Below, in pieces: positions 24,403-33,974 of a stretch of 64,000 nucleotides of DNA. Both the position numbers and the translations under genes were made by a program. A model generated the notes under the pieces. It searched no databases, was not told the DNA's origin, and was given only the letters and a program-made list of their open reading frames with translations. Origin of the DNA: Pseudomonas sp. efr-133-TYG-5. GTDB taxonomy: Bacteria; Pseudomonadota; Gammaproteobacteria; Pseudomonadales; Pseudomonadaceae. The DNA lies in NCBI RefSeq assembly GCF_030209175.1, contig NZ_JARVSM010000008.1, positions 62,001-126,000 on the forward strand, written 5' to 3'. Each line of letters starts with the position of its first letter. Position 1 is the stretch's first letter.

Positions 24403-26925
24403 ATGTTCCCGATGACCCCCATCGCGGCTGCGCTTGCGTTGTTGTTATGTGCTGGCGCCGTTGCGGCTGCTGAACCAGCCGGTACCACACCACGCAGCCT
24501 GCTGGCACAGGCCAAGGGCCTGCCGAAAGATTTCGAGGAGCACTTTTTCGATGTCCCTCTGGCTGTTCGGGTGGAACTCGACCAGCAACCGCTGGGCGAG
24601 GCGATGATCGTCCTGTCGCGCGATGACCGCCTCACCCTGCTCGAATTCACCGACACCAGTGACAACCGTTTCGGTGCCGCCGAGCGCGAGAAATGGGCCA
24701 GCTACCTCAAGCCCGGCGTGGCACTGGGGGCGTGCACCAGTCAATGCCCCGAGCAGATGCTGGCCGTGCACTACAACCTGGAGAATTCCCTGGTCTCGAT
24801 CGTCACCGAAAATGCCGAGCGCAATGCCGAGATCAAGCGCTACTACGACCAGCCCGAAAATGGCAGCACCGGACTGATCGTGCGCAATCAGCTCAATCTC
24901 AATGGTGGCCAGGATCAGGACCTGGGTGGCCGGTTCGGCCTGGAGGCCAATGGCAGCCTGGGCAACTGGAGCCAGACCTTCAACATGCAACTGGCCCGCC
25001 TCGGTGGCCCGGACGACCAGCTCTACCACGCCGTGTACGAACTGCACACCCAGCGCGAGCTGCAGGGCCGGTTCCTGCGCATGGGCTATTTCACGCCAGC
25101 CTCCGAAGGCCTGACGCGCCAGCCGCGCTCGTTCGGCGCGAGTCCCGATACCACGGTCGGGGTGATGTTCGGCAGCTCCGACAGCCTGGCCATCGACCTG
25201 CAGAATCCCAGCATCTACCCGATCTATGTCACGGCCAACCGCCAGGCGTCGGTGGAGATCTACCGCGACGGCCTGCTGCTCAACACGCAATCGGTGCCCG
25301 CCGGTTTGCAGACGCTCGATACCCGGCCGTTGCCCGGTGGCATTTATGAAGTGGAGGTGCGCCTGATCGAGGATGGCCAGACCACCTCGACCACCCAGGA
25401 GCTGGTCTACAAGCCGAACAACTGGCGCAATCATGACGAGCGCTGGCGCTACAACGTGTTTGCCGGACAGGAAACCAAACTGTTGAGCAACTGGGACAAA
25501 CAGGCCAGCGGCGACGTCACGGCAGGTGCCTCGCTCAACTACCTGCTGCACCCGCGGGTCATCCTCGGCCTGTCGACGCGCCAGGTCCGGGAGAAACTGC
25601 AGTACGGCACCTCCGTCGACTGGAACCCGCTCGACAATTTCAGTCTGTTCGGCAACTTCTACCAGACCGAAGACCACGGCACCGGTGTCGATCTGCAGGG
25701 CCTCTACAACTATGGCGCCGGCAGCCTGGTGGTCAGCCACAACCGCAGCTGGCTGGACACCACCAATACCTACGACACGTTGCCCGACGGCACGCGGATT
25801 CGCCAACGCAACGTGTTCGTCGGCCAGACCAGCAACTCATCGCTGGCCTTGAACCATCGCCTGACGCGCAACAGTTCGCTGAATGTGCGCGTCGCCCACA
25901 GCGAGGGCAATGTCGAGGGCGTCGGTGTCGACCTCGGCTGGACCCAGCGCACCACGCTGTTTGGCAGTGATTCGAACTGGCGCCTGTCGCTGTTCGACCG
26001 GCCCGGCAGCTACAGCAGCGGCGATGCGCGCAACCGCGGTGTCGACCTGAGTCTCAACGTCGCGCTGGGCGGGCCCGGCCAGCAGATTTCCGGGAGTATC
26101 GGCACGCGCACCGCGCGTGACGGCAGTCGCGACAACAACGCCTCGATCGGCTATCGGAAAAACTTCGACGACCATGTCCTGCAGAGCGTGTCGGCGACCA
26201 TGATCACCGACACCTACGGCGTCGGCTTGAACGGTCAGGCCAACTTCCGCACCGACACCGTCAACGGCGACGGCTTCCTGCAACGCTCGTCCTACAACGG
26301 CAATTACACCGGCGGCCTCAACCTCGACAGCACCGTGGCCATCGGCGGCGAGCAGATCGTGATGACCAGCCAGCACCAGGGTCGCGGGGCCGGGATGATC
26401 GTCGATGTCGAATCCGATATCGAAGGCATTGCCTTGCGTGCCGACGACCTGAGCGGCGGCAGTGCGGCCTTGCGGCAGGGCCGCAATTTCATCCCGATTA
26501 CCGCTTACCGGAACAGCTCGGTGAGTTTCGACTTCGAGGGCAACCATGTGCCGGCGGCCACCATCGAGCCGGCGCGAACCCGCTATCACCTGAACAAGGG
26601 CGGCGTTGACTATCGCAAGGTGCGGGTGATGCGCACGCTGACGGTACTCGGTCGGCTGCTCGATCCGCAGGGACGGCCGCTCAAGGGGCACCACGTGATC
26701 AATCACGCCAGTCGCGGGGTCAGCGAAGTGGACGGCTTCTTCTCCATGGAAATGAACGCCGGCTCGCCGACGCTGGAAGTGCGCCACGCCGACCAGTTGT
26801 TGTGTCAGTTCCGCCTCGATCCGGAGCAGGGCCGTGTCGAAAACAACGTCCTGATGATCGGTGATCTGCGGTGCAGCCCCGACACCCTGGCCGACGCCAC
26901 ATTCACCGAGCAGAAGGCGGGTTGA
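24403..26925 (+). CDS. CS1-type fimbrial outer membrane usher
   Basis: The protein has 840 residues, as expected for the alternate ushers (CooC/CfaC/CblC/TcfC). A signal peptide (IAAALALLLCAGAVAAAEPAG) is followed by an N-terminal domain, then a large beta-barrel (repeated aromatic/Gly strands such as GRFGLEANGSLGNWSQTFNM and VDWNPLDNFSLFGNFYQTED) with an inserted plug-like segment (IYPIYVTANRQASVEIYRDG) and a C-terminal TcfC E-set-like domain (LTVLGRLLDPQGRPLKGHHV). It exports and polymerises pilins across the outer membrane. It is the only usher gene for two pilins and two tip proteins. The ATG at 24412 is a possible alternative start. Confidence 0.92.
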   Translation: MFPMTPIAAALALLLCAGAVAAAEPAGTTPRSLLAQAKGLPKDFEEHFFDVPLAVRVELDQQPLGEAMIVLSRDDRLTLLEFTDTSDNRFGAAEREKWASYLKPGVALGACTSQCPEQMLAVHYNLENSLVSIVTENAERNAEIKRYYDQPENGSTGLIVRNQLNLNGGQDQDLGGRFGLEANGSLGNWSQTFNMQLARLGGPDDQLYHAVYELHTQRELQGRFLRMGYFTPASEGLTRQPRSFGASPDTTVGVMFGSSDSLAIDLQNPSIYPIYVTANRQASVEIYRDGLLLNTQSVPAGLQTLDTRPLPGGIYEVEVRLIEDGQTTSTTQELVYKPNNWRNHDERWRYNVFAGQETKLLSNWDKQASGDVTAGASLNYLLHPRVILGLSTRQVREKLQYGTSVDWNPLDNFSLFGNFYQTEDHGTGVDLQGLYNYGAGSLVVSHNRSWLDTTNTYDTLPDGTRIRQRNVFVGQTSNSSLALNHRLTRNSSLNVRVAHSEGNVEGVGVDLGWTQRTTLFGSDSNWRLSLFDRPGSYSSGDARNRGVDLSLNVALGGPGQQISGSIGTRTARDGSRDNNASIGYRKNFDDHVLQSVSATMITDTYGVGLNGQANFRTDTVNGDGFLQRSSYNGNYTGGLNLDSTVAIGGEQIVMTSQHQGRGAGMIVDVESDIEGIALRADDLSGGSAALRQGRNFIPITAYRNSSVSFDFEGNHVPAATIEPARTRYHLNKGGVDYRKVRVMRTLTVLGRLLDPQGRPLKGHHVINHASRGVSEVDGFFSMEMNAGSPTLEVRHADQLLCQFRLDPEQGRVENNVLMIGDLRCSPDTLADATFTEQKAG

Positions 26926-26928
26926 ATC

Positions 26929-28152
26929 ATGAAGAAAACCTCCTGTTGGCTGGCGTTGCTGGCCGTACTGGGCCTGCCGACGGCGCAGGCCGCGAACCAG
27001 GAAATCCGTGCGCTGTTTCAGCCGGATCCGGCGCAGCCGTGGAAAAACGTGTTTATCAACAAAACGCCGAACAGCGGCTATTGCGCGACTTTTCCGAGTG
27101 AGTGCGTCGACAACAATATGTTCAGCATTCAGGTGCCGATCCGTTTCAGCTCGATCAGCCCGCTGTTCGCCGGCAATGGCGTGTGGGTGATCGCGCCCAC
27201 GGACTGGCGGCGGTTGACGGTCACCAACCATGAGACGCAGGAAGTCAGCACGGTGGAAGTGCGGATCACCGGCCTCGGCTCGCGTTTCGTGCTCAGCCGG
27301 CCGGTCACCGAGCTGGCGGGTGACCCGGACGTGCTGGAAGCGCACCGCAAACTGTGGACCAGCAGCTCGTGGGTGTATGCACCGCCGCCGTGCCTGTACA
27401 GCGGCGTCGGCGCCTACAGCCCGACCACCTACCGGTTTTTCTGGAAAACCCCGCAACAGGGCAACTGCATCAAAGTCGCGGCGCGGGATGTCGGTCATCT
27501 GTATTTCGAGTCGCTCGACATCGCCTACGAACTGCGCACGCCGAATCCGCTGGCGATGTCGTCCGGGCTGTACACCGGTTCCCTGACCTACAGCGTCGGC
27601 CGCGGTGGCGCCGACTTCAACATGGGACCGTTCATGGACGCTGACGACAACAGCCTGACCCTGGATTTCGTGCTGGACGTGCAACACACCTTGAAGGTCG
27701 ATATGCCGCCCGGGGGCGAGCGGGTTTCCCTGCAACCGGAGGGTGGCTGGCAGCGCTGGTTGAGCACCCGCCAGGTGCCGAACCGGATCTTCCGCGACCA
27801 GACCTTCCATATCTCGGCCAGCTCGCGCTTCAAGATGTTCCTGGAGTGCGAAAGGGGCACGCTCAGTGCCTGTTATCTGTTCAACCGTGACAGCACCTCG
27901 GCGGCAAAACTGGATATCAAGGTCAGCCTGCCCAACGGCCTGACCGACACCGCCGGGCGCCCGGTCAATCACCAGCTACTGCTGCCGGGCGAATCCAGTG
28001 CGGTGGTGTTTCAACCCGGGATCTATGTCGATCGCCAACAGGGAACGTTGCATTTCGATGTCGCCAGCACCGCCATCGAACCCCTTCTGACGGCGAACAA
28101 AGGCAACAACTATTCCTCCACGGTGGTGGTGATTTTCGATTCGGAAATATGA
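26929..28152 (+). CDS. CfaE/CblD-type tip adhesin 1
   Basis: The protein has 407 residues. The signal peptide MKKTSCWLALLAVLGLPTAQA precedes ANQEIRALFQPDPAQP. Like CfaE/CooD/CblD, it is about 2.5 times the length of a pilin: an N-terminal adhesin domain (NKTPNSGYCATFPSECVDNN) and a C-terminal pilin-like domain with its own donor strand (ISASSRFKMFLECERGTLSA; ending STVVVIFDSEI). PNPLAMSSGLYTGSLTYSVG and FVLDVQHTLKVDMPPGGER are shared with the second adhesin of the operon. It should initiate fibre assembly at the tip and bind the receptor. It starts three bases after the usher stop. Confidence 0.9.
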   Translation: MKKTSCWLALLAVLGLPTAQAANQEIRALFQPDPAQPWKNVFINKTPNSGYCATFPSECVDNNMFSIQVPIRFSSISPLFAGNGVWVIAPTDWRRLTVTNHETQEVSTVEVRITGLGSRFVLSRPVTELAGDPDVLEAHRKLWTSSSWVYAPPPCLYSGVGAYSPTTYRFFWKTPQQGNCIKVAARDVGHLYFESLDIAYELRTPNPLAMSSGLYTGSLTYSVGRGGADFNMGPFMDADDNSLTLDFVLDVQHTLKVDMPPGGERVSLQPEGGWQRWLSTRQVPNRIFRDQTFHISASSRFKMFLECERGTLSACYLFNRDSTSAAKLDIKVSLPNGLTDTAGRPVNHQLLLPGESSAVVFQPGIYVDRQQGTLHFDVASTAIEPLLTANKGNNYSSTVVVIFDSEI

Positions 28153-28181
28153 GCGTTCCTTTCCAACAGAGGTTTGTCTAG

Positions 28182-28922
28182 ATGAAATACGTGATGGTGT
28201 TCGTCGGTATTTGTATGGTCTGCCTGAATGTCCAGGCCGGGCCGAACATCAATATCGGCGTGGTGTATGACTACCTGGCCGGCGATAAAAGTACCTATCT
28301 CAAACGCGTCTACAACAGCGGTGACAGCACGGCGTTCGTCAAGATCAACGTGCTCGAGATCATTTACAACAGCGACGGCACGTCCAGCGAAGTACCGGTC
28401 AAGGTGCAGGCCGATGCCAGTGCGCGCGATGGCCTGATGGCCAGCCCGGCGCGGTTGATCATCCCGGCCCAGGGCATGCAGGGCACCCGCCTGCTGTTCA
28501 TGGGCGAGCGTGACCGGGAGCGTTATTTCCGCGTGCGTTTCGTGCCGGTGGTGCCGGAAAAGGAAGACGAGTTCGCCGTGTCCAGCGAAGAGCGCGAGGA
28601 TTACAGAAAATCCCTGACCGCAGGCGTCAACGTGATGGCCGGGTTCGGCACGATTTTCTTCGTGCGGCCCAAGGACGCCCGTTTCGACAGTGTCATCGAG
28701 GACGGGCCGACCACTTACCGCGTGCGCAACAACGGCAATACGGTGGTGGTGGTCGACGAGTTCAAGAACTGCTCGAAGGCCGATGAGGCGGACTGTGAAC
28801 CGACTACCAAGCACCACGTCATGGCCGGTCGGGCATTTGAATTCGAAAAGCAGGCCGGGCGCGAATACCGCTTCATCCTGGTCGAAGGTGACGCCAGGAA
28901 GAACCTGCGTATCGCCGGTTGA
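28182..28922 (+). CDS. CS1-type fimbrial periplasmic chaperone
   Basis: The protein has 246 residues. The signal peptide MKYVMVFVGICMVCLNVQA is followed by GPNINIGVVYDYLAGDKSTY. The two immunoglobulin-like domains of the alternate chaperones (CooB/CfaA/CblB) are suggested by SPARLIIPAQGMQGTRLLFM with a following YFRVRFVPVVPE edge strand, and a C-terminal domain with a likely disulphide (NCSKADEADCE). It caps pilin subunits in the periplasm until the usher takes them. It is the sole chaperone gene of the operon and lies fourth, instead of first as in CFA/I or cable pili. Confidence 0.88.
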   Translation: MKYVMVFVGICMVCLNVQAGPNINIGVVYDYLAGDKSTYLKRVYNSGDSTAFVKINVLEIIYNSDGTSSEVPVKVQADASARDGLMASPARLIIPAQGMQGTRLLFMGERDRERYFRVRFVPVVPEKEDEFAVSSEEREDYRKSLTAGVNVMAGFGTIFFVRPKDARFDSVIEDGPTTYRVRNNGNTVVVVDEFKNCSKADEADCEPTTKHHVMAGRAFEFEKQAGREYRFILVEGDARKNLRIAG

Positions 28923-28969
28923 GACCGATCGCCACGCCGCTCTTTCCTGCACGCAACGGGTAACTGAAC

Positions 28970-29473
28970 ATGATCAAGCAATGCATCGCTCTGACGTCGG
29001 CTGCTGGCCTGGCGTTGCTGAGCAACTGGGCATTCGCTGCCCGGGAAACCCTGGAGTTCTACGTCTCCGTGGACATCCCGACCCTGGATTTCTACGTCAT
29101 TCCCAGCGAGTCCGACTGGATTCATCGCGAGCAGATTCTGCACTGGGATGTCAGCACTGACCGGCTCGGAGGGTTGCGCAGGAATTTCGACGTCAGGCAC
29201 GACAGCGGCGCGGTTGAAGCGCGGCTGGAAAGTTACCCGTACCTGACCAATGGCCGGGACTCGCGCGAGAACATCAACCTGCGCGTGCTGTTCAATGGCA
29301 AAGAGCTCAGCCACAACCCGCAGCCCGTGCAGGTGGTGACGGCCGAGGAGGCCCGGGTCGGTGTGCGCGTGCCCCTGGAAATCGAGCCCCGCGAGCAGGT
29401 GGGGGGGTATAAGCCGGGTGACTACTACGGCTCGGTCAGCATCATTTTCAACGCCGCGGCTCCGGGGGGCTGA
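28970..29473 (+). CDS. CS1-type fimbrial subunit (pilin 2)
   Basis: The protein has 167 residues. The signal peptide MIKQCIALTSAAGLALLSNWAFA precedes ARETLEFYVSVDIPTLDFYV. It shares with pilin 1 the alternating donor strand, the FDVRHDSGAVEARLES segment, the VLFNGKELSHNPQ strand and the YYGSVSIIFNAAAP end, but overall identity is low. It may be a minor or alternative shaft subunit. It sits between the chaperone and the second adhesin, suggesting that pilin 2 and adhesin 2 form a matched pair. Confidence 0.87.
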   Translation: MIKQCIALTSAAGLALLSNWAFAARETLEFYVSVDIPTLDFYVIPSESDWIHREQILHWDVSTDRLGGLRRNFDVRHDSGAVEARLESYPYLTNGRDSRENINLRVLFNGKELSHNPQPVQVVTAEEARVGVRVPLEIEPREQVGGYKPGDYYGSVSIIFNAAAPGG

Positions 29474-29524
29474 GCCAGGATTTCTCCGCGGCGAAAACAA
29501 AGCGTTCAGCGCAAGGAAGTGTCA

Positions 29525-30784
29525 ATGAAGTTCAGCTTTCGACCACTCACCCAAGCTGCCAGGGGATCGGTGTTGGTTTATCTGGTGGGCGGCCTGCACG
29601 CCTTGTCCGCCCAAGCGATAACCCAGGAAATTCGCGCCAGTTTTGTTCCCGATCCGGCCAATCCGCAACAAAACCGCTTCATCGACCGCACCCCGCAAAG
29701 CGGTTACTGCGGCATGTACCCCAATGACTGCAATCATTACAACCTGTACGGCGTGCGGCTGCCGCTGAGCTTTGCCTCGATGCGCTCGATCGAGCCGGGC
29801 GCTGCGCAGCGCCAGGGGGCGATGTTCAAGATGCCCGCGCAGTGGCGCAGCCTCGCGGTGCAAAACGTCGTCACCGGCGAAGCCGAGACGGTGCAGATCC
29901 GCCTCGGCGGCGTCGGCTCGCAATATGTGCTCAGTGACACCGCGGTCAACCTGACCGGGGCCGCGACCGATCAGGAAGCCCACCACAAGCTGTGGGGCAC
30001 CAGTTGGCTGTTTGCACCGAGGCCCTGCGAGAGCGGGGCGATGGGCTCCCATGGGCCGGACGCCTATCGGTTCTTCTGGCGTACCCCCAGCGAAGCGGTC
30101 TGCAGCAAACAGGCGGCGTTCAGCATTCCGTGGATGTCCTACGATTACCTGGACGTGGGCTATGAATTGCGCATGCCCAACCCGCTGGGCATGTCCTCGG
30201 GCCTGTACACCGGGGAGCTGACCTACACCGTGGGCCCGGGCGGCGACCTGGACATGGGCGACAACATGTTGCCGGACAACTCGAGCCTGAGCTTCCGCTT
30301 CGTCCTCGATGTCCAGCACGTGCTCAAAGTCGATCTGCCGCCCGGCGGCCACCGCATCGAATTGCTGCCCCAGGGTGGCTGGCAGGCCTGGCTCCAGGAA
30401 GGCCGCCGACCCACTCGGCTGTTCCGCGACCAGACCTTCAATATTTCCGCTTCTTCACGCTTTCGCATGTTCATCGAGTGTGAGCACGCCGGCATCGGTG
30501 GCTGCAGTTTGCGCGACGCGCAGAGCGGGAGCATTTTTCCCCAGGTCAACATGAGTGTCAGCCTGCCCGCCGGCATTACCGACAGTGCCGGCCAACCGGT
30601 GAAGAACCGCCAACTGACGGAATCCGCCAGCGACACCCTGTTCCAGCCGGGCGTGTATGTGGACCGGGCCCCGGGAGTGCTGCACTTCGAGGTGCCGAGC
30701 TACTACATGGAGTTCATGCTGCAACACGGCCAGGCGAAGCGGTTTGCCGGCAACGTCACGGTGATCTGGGATTCGGAGGTCTAG
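29525..30784 (+). CDS. CfaE/CblD-type tip adhesin 2
   Basis: The protein has 419 residues. I chose the ATG at 29525 (AAGGA 7 nt upstream) over the GTG at 29519. A signal-like hydrophobic segment (GSVLVYLVGGLHALSAQA) precedes ITQEIRASFVPDPANPQQ. It matches adhesin 1 closely in DRTPQSGYCGMYPNDC, PNPLGMSSGLYTGELTYTVG, LDVQHVLKVDLPPGGHR and FRDQTFNISASSRFRMFIEC, ending VTVIWDSEV. The N-terminal receptor-binding parts differ more. It is the last gene of the operon; an 11-bp hairpin follows the stop. Confidence 0.9.
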   Translation: MKFSFRPLTQAARGSVLVYLVGGLHALSAQAITQEIRASFVPDPANPQQNRFIDRTPQSGYCGMYPNDCNHYNLYGVRLPLSFASMRSIEPGAAQRQGAMFKMPAQWRSLAVQNVVTGEAETVQIRLGGVGSQYVLSDTAVNLTGAATDQEAHHKLWGTSWLFAPRPCESGAMGSHGPDAYRFFWRTPSEAVCSKQAAFSIPWMSYDYLDVGYELRMPNPLGMSSGLYTGELTYTVGPGGDLDMGDNMLPDNSSLSFRFVLDVQHVLKVDLPPGGHRIELLPQGGWQAWLQEGRRPTRLFRDQTFNISASSRFRMFIECEHAGIGGCSLRDAQSGSIFPQVNMSVSLPAGITDSAGQPVKNRQLTESASDTLFQPGVYVDRAPGVLHFEVPSYYMEFMLQHGQAKRFAGNVTVIWDSEV

Positions 30785-30788
30785 CGCT

Positions 30789-30815
30789 GGCGCCAGGTGC
30801 GAGCCACCTGGCGCC
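30789..30815. terminator. 11-bp perfect hairpin between convergent genes
   Basis: GGCGCCAGGTG (30789-30799) pairs exactly with CACCTGGCGCC (30805-30815) around CGAGC. It sits between the stop of adhesin 2 and the stop of the convergent penicillin-binding protein gene, so it could serve both. There is no T-run on either side. Confidence 0.6.
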
Positions 30816-33800
30816 TCAGTCCCGAGCCGTTGCGCCAGCGTCGAGCGACGCCACGGTCGGCGCTGGCGCCGGCACGCATTGCGAATGGCTGCCCGGTTGC
30901 AGGTAGTTGTTGAGGATCGGCGCCATGCCCTTGAGCACCTGGACGGGCAGGGCCGAGGTGAACTTGAAGTTTTCCGCCGAGCGCCCGGGGACGTACGCGG
31001 TCAATGTGCCGAAGTGGCTGTCGCCGATGTAGAACACGAAGGTCGCCGTGCGGTTGATCGACTTGGAGCTGAGAATCCGCCCGCCGGAGCCGATCGCCTC
31101 GATGCGGTTGTCACCGGTGCCGGTCTTGCCGCCCATGGCCAGAGGCGTGCCATCGGCCAGTTTGAAACTGCCCGCCACCCGTTTCGCCGTACCGGCATCG
31201 ACCACTTGCGACAGCGCTTCGCGCATTGCCCGGGCGACCTCCGACGGCATGACCCGTTTGCCCACGTGCGGGTCGTTGACCAGACGGGTTTCGTACGGCG
31301 TGCCTGCGGCGAAGTGCAGGCTGTCGATGCGCAGCGTCGGCATGCGCACGCCGTCGTTGAGAATGGTGCCGATCAGCTCGGCCAGCGCGGCAGGGCGGTC
31401 GCCGGAGCTGCCGATGGCGGTCGCCAGCGACGGCACCAGGTGATCGAACGGGTAACCGACCTTCTGCCAGCGCTGGTGGATCTCGAGGAAGGCCTCGATC
31501 TCGAGCATGGTGCGGATACGACTGTCGCGCGCACCCTTGTGCTTGCTCTTGAACAGCCAGCTGTAGACTTCCTGACGCTCGAATTCGCTGGCCTTGACGA
31601 TCTGGCTGAAGGTCGCGTCCGGGTGATTGAGCAGGTAGCCGATCAGCCACAGGTCGAGCGGGTGGACCTTGGCGATGAAGCCCTGGTCGGGCAGGTCATA
31701 GGTGCCGGGACCGTAGGCCAAGTACAGGCGTTCGAGGCGCTCGTCGGTGAGTTTTTCCGTGATCTTCACGCCTTTGAGGTGCGAGCGGACAAAGCTGTTG
31801 AAGTCTTCCTGGCTGGCGTTGGGCAGCAGGTAGCGGTGCACGGCGGCCATGCGGATCGGGGTCGGGCGCATGCTGTCGAGGAAGGTTTCCAGGCGCGCCT
31901 GGGTGTCCTTGTTCCTGTACTTCTTCCAGAACTTGAGCAGGAACGAGGTGCCTTCGCGGTCGGCGAACGAGGCGAGGTATTCCTGACGACGCGGGTCGCG
32001 GTCGTCCTTGAGCAACTCGGCGCTGTTGTTCGGCCCGGAGTAGGTGGTGTAGCGCACCAGGTCGCGCATCAGGCGGATGAACGGCAGGTTGATCGATTCG
32101 CGCAAGGCATCGCGCAGGGTCGGCATGCGCCCGTTGTCTTCCTTGCGAAAGTTGTGGAACACATGCAGGCCGCCACCGGTGAAGAACGCCTCGCCCGGGC
32201 TGGCGGAATATTTGCGGTCGAGCGCTGCACCGAGCATTTTCGACAGGTCGCGATCCTTGTTCTGGATCAGGTAGTCGATGACCCACTGGCTCAGGCGATC
32301 CTGTTCCGGCACCTCGACTTTCTTCAGCTCCGGCACCGCCATGCCGGCGTACTTGTCGTGCAGTTCGGCAATGATCTGCAGGTAGGTGGTCAGCACGCGC
32401 ATTTTCGCCGTCGAGCCGAGTTCCAGTTTGCTGCCCTCGTTGATGTCGAACGGCTGGTCGGTGCTGTCGGTCTGCACCCGCACCCGCGAGCCGTCCGGGG
32501 TCAGCTCGAACAGGGTGAAGCTGTAGCGCACCTGGGTGGTGCTGGTCGGGGTCAGCAGGCGCTCGCCGAGCAGGCCGACTTCGCTGGCGTAGGCCGGGTC
32601 GGCAAGCTTCTTCAGGTAGGCGGTGGCCTGGGTCTGCAGGTCACCCTGCAGGGTGCTGGTGGCCGACAGGTCGAGGCGGTCGAGGTCGTACAGCGGCCGG
32701 TTGAGCATCGAGGCCAGGCGACTGCGGGCGACACTGATGCCCTTGTTGGTTTCGATTGGCTGAATGGTCGGCTGCGTCTGCCAGTCGCGATAAGTGACCT
32801 TGCTGGCCAGCGCGGCATCGGCCAGGGCGGTGTCGATCACGCCGTTCTGCTTGAGCAGGCGCAGGTGGCTGTCGGTGAGGTCGGCCAGCTCGTCGTGGCC
32901 CTTGGACAGGTAATGCGAAGGGCGGCGCTGGGCGATCATCAGCGAGAGCATTTCGCGCAGCGCCAGGCCCTTGGCCGCCATGGTTTTCGCGTCGGTGGCG
33001 GGGCTGGCCAGGGTTTCATTGGCCTGATTGAAATCGGCGCCGTACCAGACCCGCAAGCCCTCGGCCATGCCGTGCACTTCGCCATGCCCGGGGACGGCCG
33101 ACAGCGGCACGCTGTTGAGGTAGTCGCGAATGATGTTCTGCCGCGCCGCCAGGGTTTGCGGGCCGTTCTGATAGGCGCGCACGCTGGCGGAAATCATCTG
33201 GCGGATTTTCTCCGCGCCGGACACCGTCAGGCCGTCCGGTGAGTGGCGGTATTTTTCCAGTTGCGTGGCCAGGGTACTGCCGCCGGCCGATTGCCCCGGC
33301 AGGTGCAGCAGCTTGGCCACCTGCGACCAGGCGGCCATGCCGAAGCGTGGCCAGTCCACCGCAGGGTTGGCCAGCGGTTGCTTGGGATCGAGCAGGAAGC
33401 GGTTCTCGATGAACAGCAGGCTGTTGACCACCACCGGCGGAATCGCCGCGAAACTGGCGTACAGCTGTTGCGGGTATTGGTACTGATAGAGCGGCGCGGC
33501 GCGGCAGTCGGTGATCGACAGCCCGGCCTGGATCTTTTCCGAGTAGGGCACGAACAGGCCCTTGTCGGTGTAGCCGAGCAGGGCCGCGGAGAAGCGTGTC
33601 TGCTCGGTGATCACATAATTGCGCTTGAGCAGCCGCGGTAGAAACTCATCCAGCGAGCTGTAGCCCAGGCGCAGGTCGAACGGCCCGTTGCCCGGGTAGC
33701 GGATCGCTTCGCTCGGGCCCGGTTGCAGCTCGTACTTCAACGTTGCCGCGTACTGGCTGACCTCCCGCGCCTGGAAACGCGAGGTGCGCATTTCCTTGGC

Positions 33801-33974
33801 CGCAGCCAGGCCCACGACTATCGCAATAATCAGCAACAGGAGCCAGAAAGCCTTCCACCCGTGCCGGCTGCGGCGGGGTTTTTCAGGTATAGGCGCTTCA
33901 TCCACACGTTCAGTCGGAACCACGGTTTTACTCGAATCGGTTTGCCACAAAGCGCCCATAGTCGATTGATCCAT
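30816..33974 (-). CDS. bifunctional class A penicillin-binding protein with large insertion
   Basis: The protein has 1052 residues, far longer than PBP1a or PBP1b of Pseudomonas (about 770-820). A cytoplasmic tail and one membrane anchor (AFWLLLLIIAIVVGLAA) precede a GT51 glycosyltransferase (FIENRFLLD near residue 190; GGSTLATQLEKYRHSP near 233) and a transpeptidase domain with STAK (near 516), SIN (near 626) and KTGTG (near 950). About 320 residues separate SIN from KTG, well above normal, from an inserted Lys/Arg-rich helical segment (FLLKFWKKYRNKDTQARLET onward). It polymerises and cross-links peptidoglycan in the periplasm. Catalytic motifs are intact. Confidence 0.88.
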   Translation of the reverse strand: MDQSTMGALWQTDSSKTVVPTERVDEAPIPEKPRRSRHGWKAFWLLLLIIAIVVGLAAAKEMRTSRFQAREVSQYAATLKYELQPGPSEAIRYPGNGPFDLRLGYSSLDEFLPRLLKRNYVITEQTRFSAALLGYTDKGLFVPYSEKIQAGLSITDCRAAPLYQYQYPQQLYASFAAIPPVVVNSLLFIENRFLLDPKQPLANPAVDWPRFGMAAWSQVAKLLHLPGQSAGGSTLATQLEKYRHSPDGLTVSGAEKIRQMISASVRAYQNGPQTLAARQNIIRDYLNSVPLSAVPGHGEVHGMAEGLRVWYGADFNQANETLASPATDAKTMAAKGLALREMLSLMIAQRRPSHYLSKGHDELADLTDSHLRLLKQNGVIDTALADAALASKVTYRDWQTQPTIQPIETNKGISVARSRLASMLNRPLYDLDRLDLSATSTLQGDLQTQATAYLKKLADPAYASEVGLLGERLLTPTSTTQVRYSFTLFELTPDGSRVRVQTDSTDQPFDINEGSKLELGSTAKMRVLTTYLQIIAELHDKYAGMAVPELKKVEVPEQDRLSQWVIDYLIQNKDRDLSKMLGAALDRKYSASPGEAFFTGGGLHVFHNFRKEDNGRMPTLRDALRESINLPFIRLMRDLVRYTTYSGPNNSAELLKDDRDPRRQEYLASFADREGTSFLLKFWKKYRNKDTQARLETFLDSMRPTPIRMAAVHRYLLPNASQEDFNSFVRSHLKGVKITEKLTDERLERLYLAYGPGTYDLPDQGFIAKVHPLDLWLIGYLLNHPDATFSQIVKASEFERQEVYSWLFKSKHKGARDSRIRTMLEIEAFLEIHQRWQKVGYPFDHLVPSLATAIGSSGDRPAALAELIGTILNDGVRMPTLRIDSLHFAAGTPYETRLVNDPHVGKRVMPSEVARAMREALSQVVDAGTAKRVAGSFKLADGTPLAMGGKTGTGDNRIEAIGSGGRILSSKSINRTATFVFYIGDSHFGTLTAYVPGRSAENFKFTSALPVQVLKGMAPILNNYLQPGSHSQCVPAPAPTVASLDAGATARD

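Noticed and set aside
30816..33974. PBP gene as part of the fimbrial operon
   Set aside because: It is convergent, with an 11-bp hairpin between the stops.
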